This document shows, in pieces, positions 24,201-34,772 of a stretch of 64,000 nucleotides of DNA (position 1 is its first letter; every line of letters begins with the position of its first letter). Source of the DNA: Rhypophila decipiens (taxonomy: Eukaryota > Ascomycota > Sordariomycetes > Sordariales > Naviculisporaceae). A model generated the notes under the pieces. That model was not told the origin of the DNA. It was given only the letters and a program-made list of their open reading frames with translations, and ran no database searches. The translations under genes were made by a program, and so were the position numbers. The stretch lies in the NCBI GenBank assembly GCA_033297075.1, contig MU858066.1, positions 186,001 through 250,000 on the forward strand, given 5' to 3'.

Positions 24201-25491
24201 GGCCGGGCAGCACTTTACCCCTCCCATGGATGCCCCGTCTCCACAGTCCCAGGCCTTTAATGGTTGCCGGATAACTGGGTAGAAGAATGAGGCGAGAACT
24301 TTGACATGAAAAGGGATTGAGTATGATATAAGTTATTTCATAGGCCTTGTGAATTTATCATTTAACATATGTTCATTCTCATTCAAGAGTTTACAAATCC
24401 ACTTGTACTCCGTTGTGAGATTCTAAAGGCGGAAAATCCGTTTTGCAGTGCCGGCCCGCTGGTGCTCGCTGCTGCAGTGGCACCCCTCCCTTCTGAGCGA
24501 TCCACAGGGCACACCCCAACCTCCAGAAACCGCCCGGGCCGCTTTTGTTTGTCGCCCGACCCCTAATTCTAACCTAAATCCTTAATCCCCTGAGGCCTGA
24601 GGGTCACGGCTGGGCGTAATTAACCGCATTCATTACCCACACTCCGTACATGTAACCTCTCAAGCATTCTCGTCCTCTACATCCATTCGGGGCATCGCTT
24701 TTTCACATCGCATCCTAGCTATCCTGACCCGGATAGGACTGGTAAAATAAAAACATACAGATGTTTTTTCCACTCTTCTGAAAAGAAGAATAATTGTGGC
24801 ATCAGATTTTCCTTTGATCGCCAAAAAGGGCCAGTCCCGAACCCCGCGTTTATTCAAGACAGCGCCACGCTACACCAAGAGCCGAAGATTTGACCTTGGA
24901 AGATGGTGAAAGCCTGAAGGCAGAAGTCCACTTTCGACTCGGCTGACCGCCAACCGCCGCCAACCTTTACGTCTCCCGCAATCCAAAATCGACCTCAGGC
25001 TTCAGTTGTCTTGTCCCCGGCGCTGGCAGTACGTATATTCTCGGCGACTGCCTGCAACGGTTTCGACGGTATCGGCTGCCACATGTTGCCTCTTGCTCGT
25101 CAGGTTGGCAGACAGACCATTTCGATTCGAGAAGCCGTCCACCCGGTCCGGTCTCTCGCCGCCGCCAGCATCGACTCGAAGGCGAACGATCAACTATCCG
25201 GCTGCCGTCCAAGACCGATCTACTTACGAAGCTCCGGTGTCCCACGGTGGGGACCGACTTGATCCCATCTCACGGGCATCCATTGTCCCTCCTGTGTCGC
25301 CGCCTTTCGTCTCGTCTCTGGTCAGTTGTGCTGTCACCCACCGTGCCCAGTGCGCTCCTATTGACATGACCACAATAGCAACAAGACGCTCCCCATTTTA
25401 GTCACCGCGCGGGGTTCACTTGACGACGATACAATAATTTTACTGCTCTCTATTGACAGGGCATTTGCATTTTCTTCACACAAGATTCAAA
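21242..25491. other. 4.2-kb gene-free region upstream of CLA4
   Basis: Frames here are short, often lack ATG and show no domain I recognise. The last few hundred bases should hold the CLA4 promoter and leader. I see no tRNA, inverted-repeat element or tandem repeat. Confidence 0.5.
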
Positions 25492-28346
25492 ATGTCGGCG
25501 CAAAACAAGTTTGTTTCCCCTCGTTCCTGAATTTATTTGCTTTTCCGGCCAGTCTCCTTTCTCTCCTCCAGACCGGAAATTAGCAGTTGGTTTCTTGCCA
25601 GACCCTACTCCACGGGTCCAGTCTAGCGTATCGACAAACACTCGTTGTAGATCGGCAAACGTGCTAACATCATGCTCCTCCGCAGCATATACACGAGCGG
25701 GCAGTTCATGAACCCTGGCCCTGCTCCCCGCCCTCCTACGGACAAACCCCGACTCGGTCTCACGCCAAACACAAATCTTCCCGGCAGCATGTCGAACCTG
25801 AGTCTCCGCTCTCCGGCCAGCAGCACCTACAGCGGGTCCACTATCGCCCTTCCCATTTCGCGACAGTCTTCTGCGAATGACGGCATGGGCGGTGTGGCCA
25901 TCATCAAGCAGGGTTGGGCCAATGTCAAGGAGAGCAAGAACCTATTTAACCCATGGAAAAACAAGTTCTTGATACTGCGAAAGGAGTCGTTAGACTTCCA
26001 CAAGGCCGAGGGCAGCAAAGTGGCATACACCCTTTACCTCAAAGATGTCATAAATGTCGGCCGAGTGGAAGCGGCGGGAGCCATTTTCGAAATCAAGAGA
26101 CACAAGGATGGAGCATCTACAAGTCCCGGTGAGGACGACAGTGGAGTCAGAACATTGCAGATCCGAGTCAAGGCCGACGATGAGCTTTACGAATGGGTCG
26201 ACTTCATCTACGCCCGCTGCCCGGGCATGGGCGGAGTTAGCAATCCGACCAACTTCTCGCATGCAGTCCACGTCGGATTTGACCCCCAGACCGGCGAGTT
26301 CGTCGGCCTTCCCCCCGAGTGGTCTAAGCTGCTCAACTCGTCTGCCATCACCAAGGAAGACTACGAGAGGAACCCCCAGGCAGTCTTTGAAGTCCTTGAC
26401 TTCTACTCTGATCTCACCAAGCGCGCAGATAACCCGGCCCAGTATTCCAGCATGACGCCCACACCGCCAGCGAGCAGTGTAGGAAACAAGCAGCTCGGAT
26501 ATCCCAGCGGCAACGGTGTCGCACCTCCGAGACCCGCCCAGCCAATGCAACGGAACCCCAGCTCCGCCTATACGACAAGCTCTCCGCCCCAGTCCAATAC
26601 CGCCCCTCGTCGGCCGTCCCCGACCGAGTCCGAGCAACAGCGTATGCAGATGCAGGGTATGTCACAAGGTTACGGCTCCGCCGACCGCCAGCAGCGAGAA
26701 GAAGCAGCAGTGCAGCGCCTGCGCGAGCTAGAACGCCAAGCGCAGATCCAAGAGCAGAACCGCCGCGACATGGAAGCTTATAACAACTCGATTCCCAAGA
26801 CAAAGACTCCCCTCGCCCAACAAGAACTCGGGGGCGGCTATGCTCCCCCGAACGCCTCGGCAGACAGATTCAATCCTAGCAGGGCTGCTCCGCCCGCGCC
26901 CAAACCGGCTGCGAAACCTCTCCAGGCCGTCAGACAGGCTCCTACGCCTCCCACAAATAATGGTGCTTCCCGTGCCCCCTTGGTCCAACAACCCAGCTCT
27001 AATATTCAGTCAGCAGCACAAATGCAACAAGCCCAACGGATGCAACAGTCGAGTCAGAACCAAGGTGCCAGTGCTCAGCGTTATCCTAACGGCCAGGCTG
27101 CTCAACAGCGACCTGCGTATCCTCAGCAGCAGCAGCAGCAACAACAGCAACCCTCTCGCCTTCCCGCACCCGTCAAGCCGCTCAATGTTGCTCCTAAGCC
27201 TTCGGCACAGGACCCAGTCAAAGTTGCCGAGGCAGCGCTTACGTCGAAGCCTCCTCCGAACGAACGGAAGCAAGATGTTCGCATGTCGACCATGTCGGAG
27301 AACGAGGTTATGGCCAAATTAAAAGAGGCCGTCTCCAAGGAGGACCCCAACCTGTCGTATTCCAAGCAGAAGAAGATTGGCCAGGGCGCCTCTGGTTCCG
27401 TCTATGTTGCCAAGGTCCGGGAAACAGCGACTTCTCCTGTTGCTCGCGAGCTTCTACGACAACAGGGTACCAAGGCCCAGGTGGCCATTAAGCAGATGGA
27501 TCTCGCGCACCAACCACGGAAGGAGCTGATTGTCAACGAGATTATGGTTATGAAGGACAGCAAGCACCGCAATATTGTAAACTTCCTTGACGCATTCCTA
27601 AGGAACAATAACGCCGAACTTTGGGTCGTCATGGAGTTTATGGAGGGAGGTGCTCTGACAGATGTCATTGACAACAACCCCGTCATCACGGAGGAGCAAA
27701 TCTCAACCATTTGCCTCGAGGTATGGCTGCTTTTACTTTCCATATGTTGTGACTTGTCAGCTAACTTGGATATAGACATGCCGTGGTTTGCAGCATTTGC
27801 ACTCTCAGAACATTATCCACCGCGATATCAAGAGCGACAATGTTCTCTTGGATGCTCGTGGTAACGTTAAGATTAGTAAGTTGATTCTTGTCATGTGCAC
27901 CTGTTGCTATTTCACACGACTAACCACCGGGAACAGCTGATTTCGGCTTTTGCGCCAAGCTGACCGAGACCAAATCCAAGCGCGCCACCATGGTGGGCAC
28001 ACCATATTGGATGGCCCCCGAGGTGGTGAAGCAAAAAGAGTACGGCCCCAAGGTGGACATCTGGTCGCTCGGAATCATGGCCATCGAGATGATTGAGTCT
28101 GAGCCTCCCTATCTGAACGAGGAGCCGCTCAAGGCCCTGTACCTGATCGCGACGAACGGCACTCCACGACTGAAGAAGCCTGAGAAGCTGAGCAAGGAGC
28201 TCAAGGCCTTCCTGAGCGTCTGTCTGTGCGTGGACGTCAAGAGCCGTGCGTCGGCGAGAGAGCTGCTCGAGCATGATTTCCTGAAGCACGGGTGTGCCCT
28301 GGGCAGCTTGGCCGACCTACTGGCCTTCAAGAGGGCTGCTAAATAG
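25492..28346 (+). CDS. CLA4: Cla4, p21-activated (PAK) Ser/Thr kinase
   Basis: Four exons, 25492-25508, 25686-27720, 27776-27875 and 27937-28346, give 853 residues. The introns are 177, 55 and 61 bp; the first two and the last all have GT..AG ends and CTAAC. The first exon is only 17 bp and yields [16 protein letters not shown] across the junction. A PH domain spans about 76-186. It is followed at once by the CRIB motif ([15 protein letters not shown], about 190-205), which binds GTP-loaded Cdc42 or Rac. A long Pro/Gln-rich linker includes a nine-Gln run encoded at 27124-27150. The kinase domain runs from about 563, with [21 protein letters not shown] (rebuilt across intron 2), DFGFCAKL (rebuilt across intron 3) and [10 protein letters not shown]. 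The PH-CRIB-kinase order is diagnostic of Cla4 rather than Ste20. It controls polarity, septation and hyphal growth. All catalytic residues are present. Confidence 0.96.
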
Positions 28347-28862
28347 ATTTGAGTGTGTGTACATGGTTAAAGGGGACAGCGGTGTTTATATAGAAAATGA
28401 AGAAGGAGCGGAACGGATGAGCGACGATGATGAGTCAGGAAGCGTGAATGATTGCACGATGTTGTTGATTGATCAGTCAGGAAAGAAAGTGGGAGATAAT
28501 TTTTTTGGTGAACAAGAAGAGGAGACATGGTCTTTTTTATATATCCGTCTTCTTCATTTTATCTATTCTTTTCTCTTTTTTTCGTCGCTACGTTGTTTTA
28601 TGTTGCTTTTGGTTTTGGCCTCCAAGTTCATTCTACCTTACCTTGACATATCCATCCATCCAACCTTGAACGGTTTCTTTTGGACTTGTGAGCCACGTTA
28701 TGAGTATCTTCTCTGTCTCTTGGTCGAAATGCGAATGCCTTGCTTCTTTCCGGACTAATAAGGGATTATCTGCTTGTTGGAATCGGTTCTTGGCCATTCT
28801 GAGTGCCGCTGCTAAAACCACCGTATGCCTGGCTAAAAACCACCGTCTGGCCTTCAATCTAA
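28347..28862. other. CLA4 3' region
   Basis: T-rich sequence expected to hold the CLA4 3' UTR and polyadenylation site, leading directly into the minisatellite. No gene is seen. Confidence 0.5.
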
Positions 28863-29038
28863 GCATTTATTCGAGCCAGTTCAGGTATTTATTCGAGCCA
28901 GTTCAGGTATTTATTCGAGCCAGTTCAGGTATTTATTCGAGCCAGTTCAGGTATTTATTCGAGCCAGTCAAGGTATTTATTCGAACAAGTCCGAAGGCAT
29001 TTATTCGAGCGAGTTAAGGTATTTATTCGGACTACTCG
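28863..29038 (+). repeat. 22-bp minisatellite, copy A (about 8 units)
   Basis: The tandem unit is 22 bp, consensus GTATTTATTCGAGCCAGTTC plus AG. Units 2-4 are identical (28885-28950), and unit 1 differs only by C for T at its second base. Unit 5 ends in TCAAG, unit 6 is 24 bp long, and units 7-8 have diverged. Because 22 is not a multiple of three, each unit changes reading frame, so it is not a protein repeat. The same consensus forms a second array at 46194-46386. Confidence 0.9.
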
Positions 29039-29641
29039 TACAGCTGAGCCCCTTATTCGATTGAAAGCCCTGCAAGCAAAGCAACTGAGAGTCAGCTGGC
29101 CGGGAACGTGGATCAACCTTTGCAACAGAGTAGGTACAGTACACAGGACCAAACGGCCTCTGTGTGAGAATTGTTGCAGGACGCAAAGGCTATAATGGGT
29201 CTTTGTCGTCCCTTTTCTGGCATCAGAGGGTGTAGCTCACCAACTCGACCATGGTTGAGCACTGCGCCCAAATAGATTCATGAAGTGGGGAGACGAAAAA
29301 TGAAAAGGTGTAATGGGAAGTAGAAAGTATGTATAATATACCGGACAGTTGTACCTCCATTGACGTAAGCTCGCATCGTCAAGCAGCAGAAACAAAACAA
29401 CCAAAGAAACAAACAAGTCGCTATGAACAACTAAGAGGCAAAGGAAAAGGTATGGTGGGTACTTGAAGCATGTTAGGTACATGGATGGGGTACTCAAGAC
29501 AGGCAGGCTGGCAGGTGGTAGTATAAAGTTAAAGAAATAGACCCCAAAAAGCAAGGAAAGAAAAGAACAAAGATAGCAACATGAAAGAATCGATAAGGGG
29601 AATCAGTCAACACTAAATAATGGAAAATTGAAGGACAAGAA
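29039..29641. other. Intergenic region downstream of minisatellite A
   Basis: This is the common 3' side of CLA4 and the convergent AFI1 gene. A-rich stretches near 29380-29600 are the only feature I see. Confidence 0.5.
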
Positions 29642-32296
29642 TCATGATATCCTCCTCTCGACAGGACTAAACGCCATACCTGGTATAACACCTTGTTGCA
29701 CATGTCCTTGCCCTTGGCCCTGATTTTGACTCTGCCCTCCTTGCGCTCCTCCTCCCCCTCCCTGCCCATGCCCATGACCAGGCCCCTCAGCCAACGCCCG
29801 CCGCATATCAGCCTCAGCCTCCTTCCGAATCCTCATAAAAGCAAGCTTCTCAAACCGGCTCATAGCCCTCCACCAATGCTGGCCCGCCTCGTGCTCACTT
29901 ATCCGCTCCAAGAGATCCGCCGTCCTTATCCTTACCTCGCGCTCTTTATGAAACAAGCCCAATGCTATATAAAATAGTCCAGCGTGGGACTCGGGCGCGA
30001 CGCTCAAGAGCAAGCAGATCTCGTCGTACGAGTGGACGTATTTGCTAAAAGCAAAGTAAATCTCTTTGCTCTGCATCGGAGATAATCGTTGAGTCCGGAG
30101 GCGGTCGTGCATGTGGTGCAGGTCGAGACCCTTGAGTGGGCGGATGGTGTATAACTGGGCGATGTCCTATTTCACCCGTCCCAGTCAGTCAACAGCAACC
30201 AAGAAGACAAAAAAAAAGAGCAAACAAACCTGGATAAAACTGTAATAACTCCTCGTATTCCTCCACCCCTCAATCCGCGTCACATTCCCAGCCAACTCCT
30301 TGACCTTGCTAACCTCATCACACCAAACATAGCCATGCCCCCCGCCCCCCGCCGCCCCGGCAGCAGCAGCGGTAGCAGCATCAAGGTCATCACTCCCCAC
30401 ATACAGCGCAGACGCACCATATACACTCTCCTCAAACGCAGCCGCCACTCTCGTAAACTTATCTACCCAGTCCCTCCACTTCGCCCTGATGACTCGCTCC
30501 CCTGCCCGAGTAGCTATGCTCCTCATTATATCCGCCATGAAAGCAGCGTCACCCGTCAAATCTGCATTCGCGAGGTTACTGCTGCTGCTAGACTTTTCGC
30601 TGCTGCTAGAGGTAGTGACCAGATGCGCATACGCCGGGTTTTGCTGCTGAAAGTAGACTATCCCCTCGGTGATGGGGGCGGCTTCGATTCGACTGCTGAT
30701 TTTCATTTTTCCCGAGGGCAAGTCGCAGAGCAGGTCCCACCATTCGGGGTGGTTCTCAAAGGTAGGGTTTGTCACGCCTGCAATGAAGCCGGGCACGTTG
30801 AGGAGGTCATCGATTTTGGTCAGGTCGGTGTAGGGGAAGGCGTGCCTTGTGAAGCCCCGCAGGATACCGCCTGATGCGAGGGCGCATGCTGCTAGGACTG
30901 CCTCTGCTACTTCGCCTGCGGACATGTTATGCCCTAGAAAGATTACTCGTTTTTGGGTCAAGAGAGCGTTGACCAAGACGATGATGGGGTGGGTGTTTGG
31001 CCCGTTTGTTGTTAGATGCGGGTGGATAGGAAATGAATACTGTGGGGATTTGGAGTGGCCGTCGGAAAAGTTCTGGATGAGCTTGATGAGGGAGAAATCG
31101 CCCACTGTCTCGGGCATGATGGCGACAGGAACCTTGATAGGGATCGGGATGCCTTTGTACATGACCTTGCTTTCGAACTCGTGAGTGTCTCGGGGGACTG
31201 CGTAGGCGGCCTGTGACCCTTCGATATGCGCCTTTGTGCCGGACCGGTAGATGCCCAGGGGCTTGGGCGGCTCTCGGCTGGCGTCGAATGGTTGGTCCGC
31301 CACGTCTTCTCCTCGGTCCTCGGCGATTCGCCGTTGGATCATTTGTTCGAATTTTTCGACGAAGAGGTCCTTGTTTTGGGTCTGCAGTAGGAGATGTCTC
31401 TCGAGGAGACTTAGCTTTGGCATCAGTGACAGATCCATCTGGTTGACAGCGTCGAATAACATGGCCAGGGTTTCTGGAACCGGTGACTTGAAGTATTCGT
31501 CCAGGGCTAATAATAATAGAGGCTATACTCGATGTGTTAGTAACAGAATTGAAATGGGATGTCAGCAAGAGTTGCTGCTCGCCTTGTATATATGCAGAAA
31601 TGGATGGCGAGTGCAAATGGCCATGGCTTTGACCACAGCACCTCGCTTTGCCGTCTTGTCATATTTGGTATTGACCAGATTCTGTACGTAGATGAGTGGG
31701 GGGCCCTCTCCGCCCTCTGGCTCGCTGTCTGTGGACTCGTCGTCATCCCAATCGTCGCCGTCGAGATCTCCATCGTCATCGTCCTCGTCGTCGGATTCGT
31801 GTATGACACCTTTTTCGCGATCGCGTTTTCTCCTGCGCCTCCGTCTCCTTTCATCTTTTGCTTGGCGCTCCCTTTCATCTTCTTCTTGGCTTGTGTCTTT
31901 ATGCAGAAAGAAAATCGTCCAGTCCTCCTTACGGGCGTGGGCTTGATCTGGCAGCATAAGCTCAGCAAGCATGTGTTCGTCTCCAGTTATGGCCACCGGG
32001 TACTGATGCTCCATCACAGGACCCCGATCGATATCGAACGAGGCCACGAGAATATACTCGACATGGTTTTCGGTGCTCCCGCGAGGGTACTGGGAGCGCA
32101 GTCTTCGTGAGGGGCGCGAATTGGGATTATATCGCCGAGGGGCACCGGCAGAGAGCGAGCTGTGCTGGGAAGAAACGGCAGTCCCGGTGGAAGCAGTCTT
32201 GCCCTTGGAGCTCTGATTCGACATTCGGTCGGTGTCGGACATGATTCCTGCCGGCGGCTGGGGAGAGCGCGAGGGCCGGGGCGGCGGTTGTGACAT
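29642..32296 (-). CDS. AFI1: Afi1-like DENN-family protein (Arf3-interacting, polarity axis)
   Basis: Three exons on the minus strand, 32296-31583, 31522-30230 and 30166-29642, give 843 residues. Intron 1 (31523-31582, 60 bp) starts GCGAGC, ends TATAG and has a CTAAC branch, so it is a GC-AG intron; the join [18 protein letters not shown] is seamless. Intron 2 is 63 bp with GTTTGT. The frame is open further upstream to 32374 but only from a GTG, so I use the first ATG (MSQPPPRPS). After a disordered Ser/Pro-rich leader comes [22 protein letters not shown], the start of the Afi1 Arf3-docking/uDENN region. A highly acidic insert and a basic patch ([11 protein letters not shown]) follow, then [20 protein letters not shown] and [22 protein letters not shown], the SPA/cDENN core. 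Yeast Afi1 places Arf3 at growth sites. The tail is Gly/Gln-rich. Confidence 0.9.
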
Positions 32297-33760
32297 TTGC
32301 GACACGGAGCGCAAAGATTGGGGACCGGATGGAACTGATAATGTATCGGGCGCAACCGGCGCAGCTACCGCCACAGTACCATTCGCAAGTCTCTCTCTGG
32401 CTCGTTATTTGGACCAAATGGTAATCCGGATCTGCCTCGTCCTGTCTACGATATCCAGATACTCTTTGCAGGTCCACACGTCTCGAGCCCAGCCGGCGGT
32501 TCCCCCTATAATCGAACAGAGCTTCCTCTCTGCCGCGTTTCCCAACTCATGCGGCGCATATAGTGGCACAGATGCGGTAAAGAAGCACGGGGCCGTGGTG
32601 TTTTGTTCATGTACCGACACGGGCGCAAGCTCTCTGAATTAGATATTCAGTCCCTCCAATGCCTAGCGGATATCTATTCCCAATCGCCCTCTCGAAATTG
32701 GCGATGCGCTGCAGCCACAGAACCAGCAGTGGAGTGCCCTCGTGGTGGCTGACAGAACCGTGTGTAATCTTAAATAATGACTTCCACAGCCGTACGGATA
32801 CGGGACCAAAGTCGCAAAAAAGCTAAAAGCAGCGAGGCGCCGGCGTCGATAATAGGGGCCGGTCGATAGAGGGGAAGCGGTATCCGTAGCGGCAAGGACG
32901 AGCAGGTCGACCTATCGATAAATGCGGTGTGGAACCTCGATAGGCTCGGGGCTACTGAAGTGACATGAGTACCTGTACCGACTAGTACTTGTAAGTTATC
33001 GACCACTGCTCTCTGTGAGGACGGCGAAGACCAAGGACAATTCGGTCTTGACAATACTCTACGGGGGAAACATGGAAAGTGACCAATTAACCCGAAACTG
33101 AGGAACTCGAAACACCAACTGGTGAAGTGCCGCGAAACGAGACCACGCCGTAAAGCATCGCCCGGATGCTGGTCGAGAGGCAGGCACCCCTGTTGCTCTG
33201 ATGCTTGATTTTGGGGGGCCAAAGAGAGGGGTCGAATAGGGGTCAGGGTCTTGCCGTAGTCGCTGGAGCTCACTGTAGCTTTTTCCCTTGCACGACATGA
33301 AACATGGCCAATCAGCCTTCGGTCAGCCACTCGGCCCGGACCCGACCCACGCGTGCCACGCTCTTTTCAAGCCACACAACCGCCAAACCTTAATCTTATC
33401 GCCTTGGTATCCGTCCCGTTGTCCGGTTAGATGTTTACTTTCGAATGTCATCAAACCCCAAGCCGGCCCTCAAAGGGCCTCAACCAACGACTATCACGAT
33501 ACACTAAAGTCACGAGAAACCAATAATCTACGGTTAATTAACAAATCAGTAACTGGCAACTTTCGTTTTGATATTTAGAAGCCGCTTACTTTCTTCGCAA
33601 ATAATTGCACCTCCATCGCACTTAGCACGAGGCATTGCAACCAAAATTGAAAACGGGGCAGACAGGCGGGTCCTTCCTTTTCTAAGACGTAACCCAGCGG
33701 ACACCACAGCAAGCACTACCGTCCTACACATAATAAATCTAACGAGTCTCTGACGCAATC
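32297..33760. other. Divergent promoter region, AFI1 and light chain
   Basis: These 1.5 kb lie between two genes that point away from each other. No convincing coding frame, repeat or RNA gene is visible. An extra 5' exon of AFI1 could lie in the first part, because its frame stays open upstream of the chosen ATG. Confidence 0.45.
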
Positions 33761-34772
33761 ATGGTAATTTTCACTCTCGTTAAAAATTAGTCTGGACGGC
33801 AGCATCATCGTTCAGTAGCGCTGACACCAAAATCAAAACAAAATAGTCTATGCCATCTGCTTACAAGCCATCCCCGCTGGGATACGGTTCACCTCGAAGC
33901 TCGCCATTTCGTCGACCAGAGTCGCCCGTTACATCTTCGCCCTTCCGACAGACCACACCACCGGCATCGCCATCGCGGCCGCTGCCCACGCCCGGTCGAG
34001 TGAGCACCTCCAGATTCGTCACCAGCCCGACAGCAGCCTCAACTCCCGACAATCGCACACCTAGGGGGAACTCGGCAGTGCAACCGGAAACAGACACGAT
34101 GCCGCTACCACAACCAGCAGCCCTCAGGTCGCCGGTAGCCATCAAGTCGATGTCGGCTGGCGGCGGCAACGCCGTGTCCCAATTACCCGTCTCTCAGGTC
34201 CGGACATTACGGGAAGGTTTCCAAATACTAGACCGTGACAGCGACGGTGTAGTCAATAGAGATGACGTTGCCGATATGCTCACCCAACTGGGTAAGACAC
34301 TCCTACTTCCTTGCGCACCACAGATCAAAGGTAAAGCTAACATGTACGAACAAAAGGCCTACCAGCAAACCCCTCCGACGTATCCCAGTTCTTCCCCCCC
34401 TCAGCGCCCCAAACAATGACCCTAGCGGTATTCCTCAACAGTCTATCTGCTTCACTCGCCGCCTTGTCCCCCAGCTCAGAACTTCTATCAGCATTCTCGG
34501 CATTCGACGATGATGACAGCGGGCAGATTGATCTTGCCGAGTTAAGGGATGCGTTACTGCATACGGCGCCGGAGCCGGGGGAACGAGCACTCACGGCCCA
34601 AGAGGTGGATAAAGTCATGAATGGGTTTACCGGGAGACGGGCATTTAGCAAGAGTAATCATCTGGGCCAGCAGAAACGTGGCGAGGTGTTTAAGTATCAG
34701 GACTTTGTGGCAAGTGTTTTGGGTGGAAGTGGAAGGGATGATAAAGGGTCTGAGAATGAGGGGGATGCTTGA
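33761..34772 (+). CDS. Myosin regulatory light chain-like EF-hand protein
   Basis: The body is encoded by two exons, with a 65-bp intron at 34292-34356 (GTAAGA, GCTAAC branch). Two starts are possible. A plain ATG at 33850 gives 285 residues but has T at -3. An ATG at 33761 has a good context (atcATGG) and is followed immediately by GT; splicing 33764-33846 gives a first exon that is just the start codon, and 287 residues. The first about 120 residues are Ser/Pro-rich. Then come an EF-hand (FQILDRDSDGVVNRDDV) and, after LGLPANPSDVSQFF, a second one (FSAFDDDDSGQIDLAELRDAL). Spacing and sequence resemble the fission yeast light chain Rlc1. The protein probably binds the neck of type II myosin at the cytokinetic ring. 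Calmodulin-like family relatives are the alternative. Confidence 0.85.

Noticed and set aside
28688..29017. Coding frame through minisatellite A
   Set aside because: The 22-bp unit is not a multiple of three and the frame is a by-product of the repeat.
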